Source: a virus. Taken from it: a DNA stretch of 24,061 nucleotides. The notes under the pieces are model-generated. The model made no database searches, was not told the DNA's origin, and worked only from the letters and a program-made list of their open reading frames with translations. A program made the position numbers and the translations under genes. This document shows, in pieces, positions 13,245 to 20,873 of the stretch (positions within the stretch are counted from its first letter, which is position 1; each line of letters starts with the position of its first letter). The stretch covers positions 465-24,525 of the IMG/VR virus record IMGVR_UViG_3300030116_005269. One strand, 5' to 3'.

Positions 13245-13957
13245 GAAAACTCCCTCATCTTGATTTGGTCTATTGGATTACCATTATTATAGCTATCCAT
13301 ATCAAAATTACTACTAAGTGAAACTAAAAATGCAGACTTACGACCGTTCAACAAAGGCGTTGTTGCATGTGAATAAACAAAAGAACTAGGCATGATTACA
13401 ACCGATCCGGCAGGTGGTTTGTATGGATCAGCCTCCGGAAAGTATCTAAATTTCAAACTACCACCCATAAAGTTGTCATTGAGATAAGTTAATATAGTTA
13501 TTCGACGCATATACGGTGCAATGTAATATTGATTTGTTTTAGGGTTTCTAACTGAGTGATTGTCACTATGATATGTCATGTGTTTTGGCGGACTATAAGT
13601 TATGTATTGGTACTTTTCTAACCAATTAACTTCTTTTTCTACATCTGGGTACAATTCAAAATATTGTGCTGCTTTGTTTAAAGCGTTTGCTTGTACTTGT
13701 TTTAAAAATTGATAATGTGTTTTTTTTGTAAATTGAGCTTCTGGATCAAATCTTATAGGTCCGTTATCGTTATATAAAGATTTTGCTGCTTCGTCTGTTT
13801 TAGTAGATTCTAAAGTTTGTTGGGCTTTCCAATTATCTACATCTTCGTCCATAGATTCTATTATGCCGTCTGGTACTTCTAAGCAATTTTCCCAAGCGAC
13901 AACACCTCTAATAACTTCTTTAGGTGTACCACTTACCCATAAATTATTCTTCTTCAT
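13241..13957 (-). CDS. 2OG/Fe(II) oxygenase, prolyl-hydroxylase-like
   Basis: 238 residues. The triad is H130-S-D132 (in HMTYHSDNHSVRNP) and H197 (in SSFVYSHATTPLLNGRKSAFLVSL), with R206 or K207 in the 2-oxoglutarate position. RRITILTYLNDNFMGGSLKF is the core strand pair seen in prolyl hydroxylases, and PPAGSVVIMPSS the following turn. The iron and co-substrate sites look complete, so it should be active. It begins inside the end of the preceding 156-aa gene (14-base overlap) and leads the modification cassette, just after the tail-fibre genes, which makes fibre proteins likely substrates by location. Confidence 0.85.
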   Translation of the reverse strand: MKKNNLWVSGTPKEVIRGVVAWENCLEVPDGIIESMDEDVDNWKAQQTLESTKTDEAAKSLYNDNGPIRFDPEAQFTKKTHYQFLKQVQANALNKAAQYFELYPDVEKEVNWLEKYQYITYSPPKHMTYHSDNHSVRNPKTNQYYIAPYMRRITILTYLNDNFMGGSLKFRYFPEADPYKPPAGSVVIMPSSFVYSHATTPLLNGRKSAFLVSLSSNFDMDSYNNGNPIDQIKMREFS

Positions 13958-14414
13958 CTGCTTTTTCGTATATAGCGATTTCTTTTTTATCTACTTCTTT
14001 TTTGTCTTTATAAAAAATTATGTCATACCATCCGGGTTTAAGAGCAATATGTTCACTATAAAAATATTTTTTATGGTTGTCGTATTGTAGTAAATGAGTA
14101 TCTATTTTATTTTGTTGCTCACTAGGATTGTCTAAATTTTTTGACCAGACCTCCATTGAGTATTGAGGCATATTGTCTTTGTCAATAAATTCGTCAATAT
14201 ATATGTATTGTACAAATTCTGTTGAGGGTGCATTAACAGGAACATGAGCTTTTCTATATTCAGGTATTTCAACAAGTTGTGCGACACTAGGGTCTTTTAC
14301 AAAGTCTTCTATGTTTGGTGATAACCCTGTATGCACTTCGGCAACTACTTGTTCCCATTCTTGTTTGTAATCATCAATAGATTCACCTTCGGGTATGTAG
14401 TATATTAATCTCAC
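13944..14414 (-). CDS. Hypothetical protein, 156 aa
   Basis: MRLIYYIPEGESIDDYKQEW leads a mixed alpha/beta, acidic protein. The C-terminal half (YSEHIALKPGWYDIIFYKDKKEVDKKEIAIYE) looks like an Ig-like or carbohydrate-binding-like beta sandwich edge. No family recognised. It lies between a tail-associated gene and the first oxygenase, so it could be a fibre accessory or assembly chaperone; this is position-based only. Confidence 0.6.
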   Translation of the reverse strand: MRLIYYIPEGESIDDYKQEWEQVVAEVHTGLSPNIEDFVKDPSVAQLVEIPEYRKAHVPVNAPSTEFVQYIYIDEFIDKDNMPQYSMEVWSKNLDNPSEQQNKIDTHLLQYDNHKKYFYSEHIALKPGWYDIIFYKDKKEVDKKEIAIYEKADEEE

Positions 14415-14431
14415 AATCCTCCCTTCTTTTA

Positions 14432-15355
14432 TTAGGCTGTGAGTGTTGCTCGAATATCTAGTTGTGCCTTTAAGTAATCGATTGTTGCACCAAAGCTAAC
14501 ATCTTTTGTAGCTTTATAAGCATCAACATCGGCCAAGAACGCAGTTTCGTCAAATGCGTCTATATCTTCACCAAGTTTGTAAAGACAGTTAGCAACTGCT
14601 TTCTCACAGACTTGTAGGGCATCAGCTTTTTCCGTTGCTAAGGCATCGGCGCTAATTGATAGATCCATATCTTCTCCTATATTGTAAGTGTTTCCTAGAC
14701 AGTATAGCATTGAATATTCACGAATATCTTTTATTCCCGGACTACCCTCGACAGGCCAAACCCAATCGTCAGGTATTTCGACAAAATATGCGTGAGCTTT
14801 ACTGTAAAATATTTTTATAAACGAATATGACCCCTGATCAGTTCCGTCATCTCCGTCATCTGTTGATATTGTATCAAGTTCTTTATCAAAATTGTCTATT
14901 GTAGTACAAGTAATATCGGTAGCTAAAACATCTGTATAGGTATTATCTGCATAAACATAAGGGCTATCATTTTTTATATAAAAATTTACATTAGGATTTA
15001 CATTTGTGTCAATATCCCAAACATAACCTACTTCATATTTATATTCGTTTAACAAATCGTCTGTCAATTTAAGTGGTGTATCATATTCACCGTTATAATC
15101 TGTTATAAAATCTTTGCGTCTTATATATAAAGAAAACCTTTTTGCATTGTTTAACTCAACATCAACATAACCAAGTGTTCCGTCAACTACAAAATTTAAT
15201 TTTTTTCTTGGACCATAAGGATATACATTATCGATTAAATCACTAGGAAATAAATTAGGTGCGTCTTGTGGATATAAAGTGCCGGGAAAATAAAATAAAT
15301 CCCAATTACTATAATCTTGATCTTCTCGTTTGTAATAAACTCTAACTGTCGCCAT
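14432..15355 (-). CDS. Tail-associated protein with CBM41-like opening and helical C terminus
   Basis: 307 residues. The opening TVRVYYKREDQDYSNWDLFY resembles the start of pullulanase-type carbohydrate-binding modules (CBM41: vHYhRpdgdYdgWgLw), and the first 200 residues are beta-rich and aromatic. A stretch of TDDGDDGTDQG separates blocks, and the last 80 residues are helical (DALATEKADALQVCEKAVAN onward), like a fibre trimerisation or chaperone segment. Sugar binding would suit a receptor-binding protein, but the CBM41 resemblance is short and from memory. Confidence 0.55.
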   Translation of the reverse strand: MATVRVYYKREDQDYSNWDLFYFPGTLYPQDAPNLFPSDLIDNVYPYGPRKKLNFVVDGTLGYVDVELNNAKRFSLYIRRKDFITDYNGEYDTPLKLTDDLLNEYKYEVGYVWDIDTNVNPNVNFYIKNDSPYVYADNTYTDVLATDITCTTIDNFDKELDTISTDDGDDGTDQGSYSFIKIFYSKAHAYFVEIPDDWVWPVEGSPGIKDIREYSMLYCLGNTYNIGEDMDLSISADALATEKADALQVCEKAVANCLYKLGEDIDAFDETAFLADVDAYKATKDVSFGATIDYLKAQLDIRATLTA

Positions 15356-15467
15356 AAATCAACCGCCTATTTTCTTCTAAAGCTTCTAGCCATTCCTCTT
15401 CTGGTACATTATGTACGCCTATACAATTACCTATTGGGCTTCTACCACAAGTACATTTTTTAGCCAT
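15342..15467 (-). CDS. Tiny Cys-containing protein, 41 aa
   Basis: MAKKCTCGRSPIGNCIGVHN has Cys 5, 7 and 15 plus His 19, a compact possible CxC...C..H metal knuckle, followed by an acidic/aromatic helix (VPEEEWLEALEENRRLIYG). The CxCGRSPxGxCxGxH pattern reminds me of small proteins in other marine phages and bacteria, but I cannot name a family. AAGG precedes the ATG, and its 3' end overlaps the 307-aa gene by 14 bases. Confidence 0.65.
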   Translation of the reverse strand: MAKKCTCGRSPIGNCIGVHNVPEEEWLEALEENRRLIYGDS

Positions 15468-15469
15468 AA

Positions 15470-16129
15470 TTAGACCTTAAATGTTTTTACATTACCGTCA
15501 TTGTGTCCTGTGACATCTGTGGCTAGTCCTGTAAGTGGTATGTCTTGACTAACTATAAAAATTGCACCACCACCGGTAGTAGATTCTCCTGTAGCATATA
15601 CAGTTCCATAACCACTAATATTTCTTGCACATAAAACTACAATTCCACCACCTGCGTTTGTTGTATCTCCTGATCCGCCAACTACAGCTTCGGGTGTTGT
15701 TTGACCACCGTGTACAATAACTCCGCTTATAGCTAAGTCTGGGTGGTTAAAATATTCTATACCTTCGGTAGGCGCTGTAGCACTTGTACCATTTCCCGCA
15801 CCACCAATACTGTTAGTTGCATTACCTGTAGTACCGCCTTTTAATGTTCCGTCTGTACTAGCTGCGCCTTTTCTACCTAATGAACAAGTAGCTTGTTCGC
15901 TTGGTGTACTAGATAACATTAAAGAGTTTCTAACAAAAACTCTATATCCTGCTGTGTTTAAATGTATATCGTCATTTATAGTTAAGTTGTTGTAGTGCAT
16001 ATCACGAGTCAATGTTGTATTAGATGATATTGTGACATTACCGTCATTACCAGAGCCATAAATACTGTCTGGTATCACATCAAAAGTTTCAAAGTCGCTT
16101 GGTACTACACCTATTTCTTTTATAGCCAT
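15470..16129 (-). CDS. Glycine-rich tail-fibre protein, 219 aa
   Basis: Start chosen at the ATG beginning MAIKEIGVVPSDFETFD, 6 bases after GGAG; an ATG 11 codons earlier lies inside the upstream gene and is unlikely. Residues 25-75 (YGSGNDGNVTISSNTTLTRD, then HYNNLTINDDIHLNTAGYRVFV) match the next gene upstream in the same order, as does KGGTTGNATNSIGGAGNG. The rest is a Gly-rich beta structure with NAGGGIVVLCARNISGYGTV. It is a shorter paralogue of the 442-aa protein and lacks its Tyr/Asn/His insert. Likely a receptor-binding tip or fibre component. Confidence 0.75.
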   Translation of the reverse strand: MAIKEIGVVPSDFETFDVIPDSIYGSGNDGNVTISSNTTLTRDMHYNNLTINDDIHLNTAGYRVFVRNSLMLSSTPSEQATCSLGRKGAASTDGTLKGGTTGNATNSIGGAGNGTSATAPTEGIEYFNHPDLAISGVIVHGGQTTPEAVVGGSGDTTNAGGGIVVLCARNISGYGTVYATGESTTGGGAIFIVSQDIPLTGLATDVTGHNDGNVKTFKV

Positions 16130-16130
16130 T

Positions 16131-17459
16131 TTACGCTCCCGGATCTGTGTCGCTAGCAGCAATATTGTAAACGGTTAATACAGTTCCGGCACCTGCTGTT
16201 CCTGTACCACTCGTACCTGCGGCTGCTGCTAATGTCAAACCGCTAGGTAAAGGTTTTGTTCCTGAAATTAAAATTACTGTTCCGCCCCCCGCGTTATACC
16301 CGTCTGATGCTGTTCCGCCTGCGCCACCTGCACCGCCGGGGTGATAAACTGTTGGGTTTGTGGTAGAAGGATTTGTACCGTAGTTGGTAGGGTTGCTTCC
16401 ATAGTTAGTTGGATTTGACCCGTAGTTTGCGCCATAATTAGTATTGTTAGACCCATAGTTTGTTGTAGGGTTATTACTTCCATAGTTTGTGTATGGATGT
16501 GAGTGGTTATAGTGATAATGATAATATCCGGATTGATAGTTATTAATTGTTGGACCGCCGTGCCAATGATAATGTGTGTGAGGATTTGATCCGCTGTAAG
16601 AGTATGGGTTTCCGGGTGATGTGTAGGAATAGTTGTTCCCCGGATAGCTATATCCGTATGAATAATTATTTCCTGAATAAGAATAGTTATTTCCCGGATG
16701 TGTATTTGTATTACCCGGAACTGTGTTTCCCGGTGTACTAGCGTCTGGTGCAGGAGCGCCTGTTGTTCCATCCGTTCCAGCAGAAGCGTCATCACCGTCG
16801 GCTCTAACTGTACCGTCACCTACTATTGTCTTAGCAATAACTAAAACAACTCCACCGCCTACCGCACCTGTACCCGCTGTTGCTGCATTACCGGTTGCAC
16901 CTTTACCACCCGGCGCACCAACTGTTTGATAGTCACTCCAATTTGAGTCACCACCGTCTGCACCTGCTGAGGCGTTTGCTGTAATCGATCCGTCACCCCC
17001 ACCAGATCCACCTCCTATAAACTTATAAGAGCCAGACGCAGGATCAAACTTTGACCCCTGTATAGCTACTGTTAAATTAAAAAATTCGTTTTCCCCACTA
17101 AAAAATTTGTTTGCGTTATGTGCTGAGTCTGATTGTGATCCTGATTTACCGCCTAATGTATCAGTTGCTGCTGTACCTTTAGCAAAGCCACCCTTAAGAG
17201 TTCCTACAGTAGTTTTGTTTGTAAATCTACCTATTCTTGAAGTGCTATTTGTAAATGTAAGTGTTCCTTTGACAAAGATACGATAGCCGTTGCTATCTAA
17301 TGTACAGTTAGCATTTATTGTTAAATTGTTGTAGTACATATCTCTTGATAGTGTGGTATTTGAGGTTATTGTGACATTACCATCTTGTCCAAAACCATAT
17401 ACCTCCTCACCACCAAGTCTGTCTAAAAAGACCGGCTCGGGTATTTCTATGGAAGGCAT
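16131..17459 (-). CDS. Glycine-rich tail-tip protein with PGN/TNYGSN repeat insert
   Basis: 442 residues. A fibre-like N terminus (DGNVTITSNTTLSRDMYYNN) and Gly-rich core (GGGSGGGDGSITANASAG, VGAPGGKGATGNAATAGTGA, GGGVVLVIAKTIVGDGTV) are shared with the 219-aa paralogue downstream. Between about 241 and 372 lies an insert absent from the paralogue: five PGN motifs (243, 248, 255, 273, 282) alternating with NNYSY, a His/Tyr/Trp stretch (NPHTHYHWHGGP; YYHYHYNHSHP), and tandem TNYGSN-type units (324-361). Gly-rich tips of this kind determine receptor choice in phages such as S16; the insert may be the receptor-contact or metal-binding tip, and its X-Pro-Gly sites are possible targets of the prolyl-hydroxylase-like enzymes downstream. 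Confidence 0.78.
   Translation of the reverse strand: MPSIEIPEPVFLDRLGGEEVYGFGQDGNVTITSNTTLSRDMYYNNLTINANCTLDSNGYRIFVKGTLTFTNSTSRIGRFTNKTTVGTLKGGFAKGTAATDTLGGKSGSQSDSAHNANKFFSGENEFFNLTVAIQGSKFDPASGSYKFIGGGSGGGDGSITANASAGADGGDSNWSDYQTVGAPGGKGATGNAATAGTGAVGGGVVLVIAKTIVGDGTVRADGDDASAGTDGTTGAPAPDASTPGNTVPGNTNTHPGNNYSYSGNNYSYGYSYPGNNYSYTSPGNPYSYSGSNPHTHYHWHGGPTINNYQSGYYHYHYNHSHPYTNYGSNNPTTNYGSNNTNYGANYGSNPTNYGSNPTNYGTNPSTTNPTVYHPGGAGGAGGTASDGYNAGGGTVILISGTKPLPSGLTLAAAAGTSGTGTAGAGTVLTVYNIAASDTDPGA
16374..16742 (-). repeat. PGN / NNYSY / TNYGSN tandem repeats in tail protein
   Basis: The DNA encodes degenerate short repeats: (x)PGN(x)n with NNYSY units, a His-rich middle, and TNYGSN units near 16374-16490. 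Neighbouring units differ in synonymous codons, yet long stretches are similar enough for slippage or recombination to change copy number. The repeat also creates a long open frame in another phase on the same strand (16274-16819), which I treat as a shadow. Confidence 0.75.
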
Positions 17460-17788
17460 TAGCTTACCTCAACACCGGAAACATGTACATTTATAGAACT
17501 AGCCGCGCTTGCCTTACCTCTAATAGACGCGTTTGCTGCAACAACCATAGCCAAGTCAATAACTTGAGTTGTGTTAGCTTGCACAGTTATATCACCAAAT
17601 ATAATGTGACTATCTGCTGTTGATCCACCGTTAGGTACAACTTTTATCTGTGCTGTTCTATCAGTAGCTGTGTAATTTGCAAGTATGAGTTGCTTGATAA
17701 TGATCTTGTTGCTGTTTGTAAATATTTCAGCTTCGGATGTACCAAGCGTTTCACTAGCATTTAGTTCTGCTGCTGTATATACTGCCAT
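17459..17788 (-). CDS. Small beta-rich virion protein, 109 aa
   Basis: MAVYTAAELNASETLGTSEA leads alternating hydrophobic strands (KIIIKQLILANYTATDRTAQ; HIIFGDITVQANTTQVIDLA) ending SINVHVSGVEVS. It has the size and strand pattern of small jelly-roll or Ig-like structural proteins seen between fibre genes of marine phages, and resembles the 110-aa protein near 20874 in layout. Its ATG overlaps the next gene's start at the stop codon. A head-decoration or fibre-adaptor role is inferred. Confidence 0.6.
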   Translation of the reverse strand: MAVYTAAELNASETLGTSEAEIFTNSNKIIIKQLILANYTATDRTAQIKVVPNGGSTADSHIIFGDITVQANTTQVIDLAMVVAANASIRGKASAASSINVHVSGVEVS

Positions 17789-17796
17789 TTATTCTC

Positions 17797-18252
17797 CTAT
17801 AATCCCAACCACTGTAAAGCTTCAGTAGTATGTAATTGTTGTGCTTTCACTTTTACCATTGCACTTGCAGAGTTGTCATAAAGCATAACTAAATCGTTAT
17901 CTTCATCTACATCAATACTTGTACCGTCGGTAAGTCTTGTAGCATCTATAACAAGTGTGACCGCCCCACTATCAGCACCACCGTCCAAACCAGAAGTAGC
18001 CGCGGTTGTGACACCTGTGACATCTCCTGCTTCTATTGACTGCCAACTTGAGCCATTGTACACTTGAAGTCTTGAATCCGTGCTGTTGTATATAATTTCA
18101 CCGGTTGTAGCCGAACTTATTGCATTTCTTTGCGTTGTAGTAAAACTAGGTATTAACGGTCCGCCATCGGTTGATCCGGCGACAAATTCACTAAAACCGG
18201 TAGTATCACCACTAGTCGTGACTACTCTAATTAAATGTTTTCTATTTGCCAT
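17797..18252 (-). CDS. Tail-fibre protein with TTTQRNA...YNGSSW module
   Basis: 151 residues. It contains FTTTQRNAISSATTGEIIYN followed by STDSRLQVYNGSSWQSI (residues about 37-73), a module that occurs twice more in this window (near 21214 and 21879). The C-terminal half (VTLVIDATRLTDGTSIDVDE, DLVMLYDNSASAMVKVKAQQL) is typical of marine phage fibre proteins. Its start is preceded by a 77-base gap, so it may open a transcript. Confidence 0.7.
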   Translation of the reverse strand: MANRKHLIRVVTTSGDTTGFSEFVAGSTDGGPLIPSFTTTQRNAISSATTGEIIYNSTDSRLQVYNGSSWQSIEAGDVTGVTTAATSGLDGGADSGAVTLVIDATRLTDGTSIDVDEDNDLVMLYDNSASAMVKVKAQQLHTTEALQWLGL

Positions 18253-18329
18253 GATTTCCCTTAATTAAGATTCTTTTATAGTTTAGCATTAGATACCTTT
18301 CCTATTGGGTTTTAATAGTTTGCATAGTG
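18253..18329 (-). other. 77-base intergenic stretch between fibre genes
   Basis: This is the longest gap in the structural module. On the minus strand it holds AGGAAAGG followed by an ATG opening a 14-codon frame that runs into the next gene out of phase, an AT-rich CTATAAAAG stretch and a TTAATTAA palindrome. I see no convincing promoter, terminator or tRNA, and the mini-frame looks incidental. Confidence 0.4.
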
Positions 18330-19148
18330 TTATAAAGTTTCTATTGGGTATATTCCTTTAAAATATCCCTGTAGGTCTGCAATATCTTGTGCTGATATAA
18401 CTTCATCATATAACATAAAAGCACTGATATACCATTGTGATGATTGATTAGAATCGTAAGTAAATCCTGAAGAAGCACTACCATCTTGTTCTTGATTTAA
18501 TATAAATTGCCCACCTGAAATTCTTATATCGTTTTGCGTACCACCAATATTTTGTGTTGCCTCATTTCTACTTTCATAAAGCTTTGCATTAGTTCCATTG
18601 TATGAATACACCAACATTTGATAATAAGTAGTATTTGTTGTGTTATCTATACCATTTTTCCAAGTTTTCCAATTATTACTACCTGTCATAATATGATTGT
18701 TGTCTGTACTATTAGTAGATATAGAAATTCCATATCTATTGCTACCAAATGGCGCTCTGCAAACAAATACCATAGACCAAGCATTTGCACTAGATAAATT
18801 CCTATACCCTGTTCCCATATTTAATCTATTAGAAGTTTGATTATGAGCAAAATAAAAGCTACCTACAGTTCCACCATAAGTTGTGCTTTGTGAGATTGTC
18901 CCATAGAAAGTAGCATCATAACCATTACCTGTTTGATCTGTCCAACTAGAGCCACTTGTGTAAAATTGTTTATCCAAATATTGAAGTAAGTTTTCCTGTG
19001 GATAATCAAATTGATTTGCTGCTTTTAACATATATGCTTCTTCGTGAGTTTTAACACCCTGTAGTACTTCAGTAGCTGTTTCTTCAGTACCTTTAGTTCT
19101 AGGAGGTCTGCCTTTATATCCCCAATTAGGTAATCTTCTATTCGACAT
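18330..19148 (-). CDS. Tail protein with anchor domain and LamG/concanavalin-like domain
   Basis: 272 residues. The N-terminal anchor (NRRLPNWGYKGRPPRTKGTE, then ETATEVLQ and THEEAYMLKAAN, residues 3-45) is shared with the 253-aa protein two genes upstream. The C-terminal part is LamG-like: TDQTGNGYDATFYGTISQST, then AWSMVFVCRAP, YQMLVYSYNGTNAKLYESRN, and the usual ending WYISAFMLYDEVISAQDIAD. Such jelly-roll lectin domains bind glycans, fitting a receptor-binding role. Different C-terminal domains on one anchor suggest modular exchange. Confidence 0.75.
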   Translation of the reverse strand: MSNRRLPNWGYKGRPPRTKGTEETATEVLQGVKTHEEAYMLKAANQFDYPQENLLQYLDKQFYTSGSSWTDQTGNGYDATFYGTISQSTTYGGTVGSFYFAHNQTSNRLNMGTGYRNLSSANAWSMVFVCRAPFGSNRYGISISTNSTDNNHIMTGSNNWKTWKNGIDNTTNTTYYQMLVYSYNGTNAKLYESRNEATQNIGGTQNDIRISGGQFILNQEQDGSASSGFTYDSNQSSQWYISAFMLYDEVISAQDIADLQGYFKGIYPIETL

Positions 19149-19359
19149 TCCACTCTCCTGACATTATTTGGTTTACTTGTTCTTCAGTATCTACAACAAT
19201 TTCTAATAATCCGTGTAAAACAGGTGGTGTGTCTCCTATCCAACTAACCATAAACATACTTTCATCATCTGTGTATCTTACATTTTGATACAATTCAATA
19301 ATATTTATATATTGCAAATCTTCTTTTAAAATAAATCCATAGCTTATATCTAATGCCAT
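19138..19359 (-). CDS. Small hypothetical protein between paired tail genes, 73 aa
   Basis: MALDISYGFILKEDLQYINI opens a small acidic alpha/beta protein ending EEQVNQIMSGEWNVE. No family recognised. It overlaps both neighbours (TAATG at its start, 11 bases at its end), two tail genes with a common N-terminal anchor, so it may be a fibre chaperone or adaptor; this rests on position only. Confidence 0.55.
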   Translation of the reverse strand: MALDISYGFILKEDLQYINIIELYQNVRYTDDESMFMVSWIGDTPPVLHGLLEIVVDTEEQVNQIMSGEWNVE

Positions 19360-20120
19360 TATCTAAACCACATTGACTGAATACGCCATATTGAGCCACT
19401 ACCCTCTCTTAACCAAATATGATAACCACCTTCTAAGTGATTATTAGGACTACCTGAATTACGCCATTGATCTGTGTTAGATATTCCATTGTGATGTGTT
19501 GTCCAGCCACCTGATCCATTTTTAGAATAGTATTGAATATCTGTACCTGCGGCAGAGCCACAACGGATTCTTGTTTGCGTCACTTCATTTGTAAAAGGTA
19601 TTGTATTGTACCAATGAGCCACATTACCACTAGAGCCAAAAAAAGCTACGAAACCTGTACCTCTGTGATAACCATAACCCGAGTTAGTATTTCCATCGTG
19701 CCAATTTGTCCAACCACTATCGTGCCAACCGCCCTGATTAATTAATATTCTATTACCATACAAACCTTTAACATTAGAAGTTGTAAAAGCATTATCGCTA
19801 GCAAATGATTGATACAAAACCCAATGATTTGAACTGTCGTCTGTATATGTCCCATCTCCATCTACATAAGCAGTAGTAGCACCATTAGATAAGTTAAAGT
19901 AATATGTTCCGTTCTCTACATTGTCTGCGCCGGGTTGTGACAATTCAGTAAAAGGATTTTCGGCTGACAACCCCCTGCCCGAGTTATTGACTGCTAAAGC
20001 GTATGCTTCTTCGTGATTTTGACTACCAACTAATTTTTCAGTTGCTGTAGATTCTGTTCCGGTAGTTCTAGGATATTTACCCCTATAACCAAATACTCTG
20101 GGCAGTCTTCTATTAGTCAT
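19359..20120 (-). CDS. Tail protein with shared anchor and possible fibrinogen-like domain
   Basis: 253 residues. Residues 3-46 (NRRLPRVFGYRGKYPRTTGT, then ESTATEK and HEEAYALAVNN) match the anchor of the 272-aa protein downstream. The rest differs: ENGTYYFNLSNGATTAYVDG followed by SSNHWVLYQSFASDN resembles a fibrinogen-type opening (sGvYwI...vyCDm...gWtLv), and the C terminus is rich in Trp, Gly, His and Asn (GGWHDSGWTNWHDGNTNSGY; GGYHIWLREGSGSIWRI). A carbohydrate or protein receptor-binding domain is likely; the fibrinogen-like call is tentative. Confidence 0.68.
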   Translation of the reverse strand: MTNRRLPRVFGYRGKYPRTTGTESTATEKLVGSQNHEEAYALAVNNSGRGLSAENPFTELSQPGADNVENGTYYFNLSNGATTAYVDGDGTYTDDSSNHWVLYQSFASDNAFTTSNVKGLYGNRILINQGGWHDSGWTNWHDGNTNSGYGYHRGTGFVAFFGSSGNVAHWYNTIPFTNEVTQTRIRCGSAAGTDIQYYSKNGSGGWTTHHNGISNTDQWRNSGSPNNHLEGGYHIWLREGSGSIWRIQSMWFR

Positions 20121-20863
20121 TATGAAATACCCACTAAGTTTTTTATATATGAAACTACTTGATCACGATCACTTGTTCCTAAAGTAGTGTTGTAATACCA
20201 AAAACCATAACAAGCCCAATCGCTATCTTCAGCTCTATCGCCTGCGTTTAAACACCAATAACTACTATTGCTATTGCTACCACCTGTACCACCATAGCTT
20301 GTTCCATTATAATATCCTCTAAAATAGTTATATTGATCAACTGTCACAATCCAACTTGTACCTGCTCTGTCGCCTTGATCTGTAAGCCAACCTTCGTGAT
20401 AGGCTACAGGACAATTACCGCTCCAATGACCTGAAAGCCAATTACCACTTTTTCCTTCCCAAATTCTTCCTTCAGTTCCATTGTATCTTGTCACAGTAAA
20501 TCCTGTATATCCAGAACTACAAGTGGTATGACTAAACCTTAAACCTGCTGAGGTATTACCCTGTACCCATTCCGTAATATTTGTTGCATTGTTAGATGAA
20601 CTACCTGTTGTATAAGAAGGACTACCTCTATAACTACTAGAATTATTATTACCCATATAGTCTTCCCATACTTTTGTAGTATCGTTAAATGTACTTGGTA
20701 CATATATGTTTAAAGGATTAGTTGAAATATCAGGAATAACATCGGAAGTATTGATGTTAATTTGTTGAGAAGACATTTGTGTATCAAATTTTCCCTCTAG
20801 TTGTTTTATTTCATCAAACTCAGGTGATTTACCTATGTAGTTAGGGTTGATACTTTTAGGCAT
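20120..20863 (-). CDS. Tail protein with LamG-like domain
   Basis: 247 residues. After an N terminus (MPKSINPNYIGKSPEFDEIK) unlike the two neighbours, residues 50-245 look LamG/concanavalin-like: TTKVWEDYMGNNNSSSYRGS, SAGLRFSHTTCSSGYTGFTV, TSWIVTVDQYNYFRGYYNGT, and the terminal DSDWACYGFWYYNTTLGTSD with DQVVSYIKNLVG. Cys pairs may form disulfides. Probably a receptor-binding or fibre component. Its stop overlaps the next start (TAATG). Confidence 0.65.
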   Translation of the reverse strand: MPKSINPNYIGKSPEFDEIKQLEGKFDTQMSSQQININTSDVIPDISTNPLNIYVPSTFNDTTKVWEDYMGNNNSSSYRGSPSYTTGSSSNNATNITEWVQGNTSAGLRFSHTTCSSGYTGFTVTRYNGTEGRIWEGKSGNWLSGHWSGNCPVAYHEGWLTDQGDRAGTSWIVTVDQYNYFRGYYNGTSYGGTGGSNSNSSYWCLNAGDRAEDSDWACYGFWYYNTTLGTSDRDQVVSYIKNLVGIS

Positions 20864-20873
20864 ATCAAAACCT

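Noticed and set aside
16274-16819. A 181-codon open frame on the minus strand inside the 442-aa tail gene.
   Set aside because: It lies entirely within the repeat-coding region in another phase and has Ile/Thr/Gln low complexity produced by shifting the PGN and TNYGSN repeats; no ribosome site or relatives are evident.
18245-18289. A 14-codon frame after AGGAAAGG in the 77-base gap.
   Set aside because: It is very short, overlaps the next gene out of phase, and has no recognisable features.
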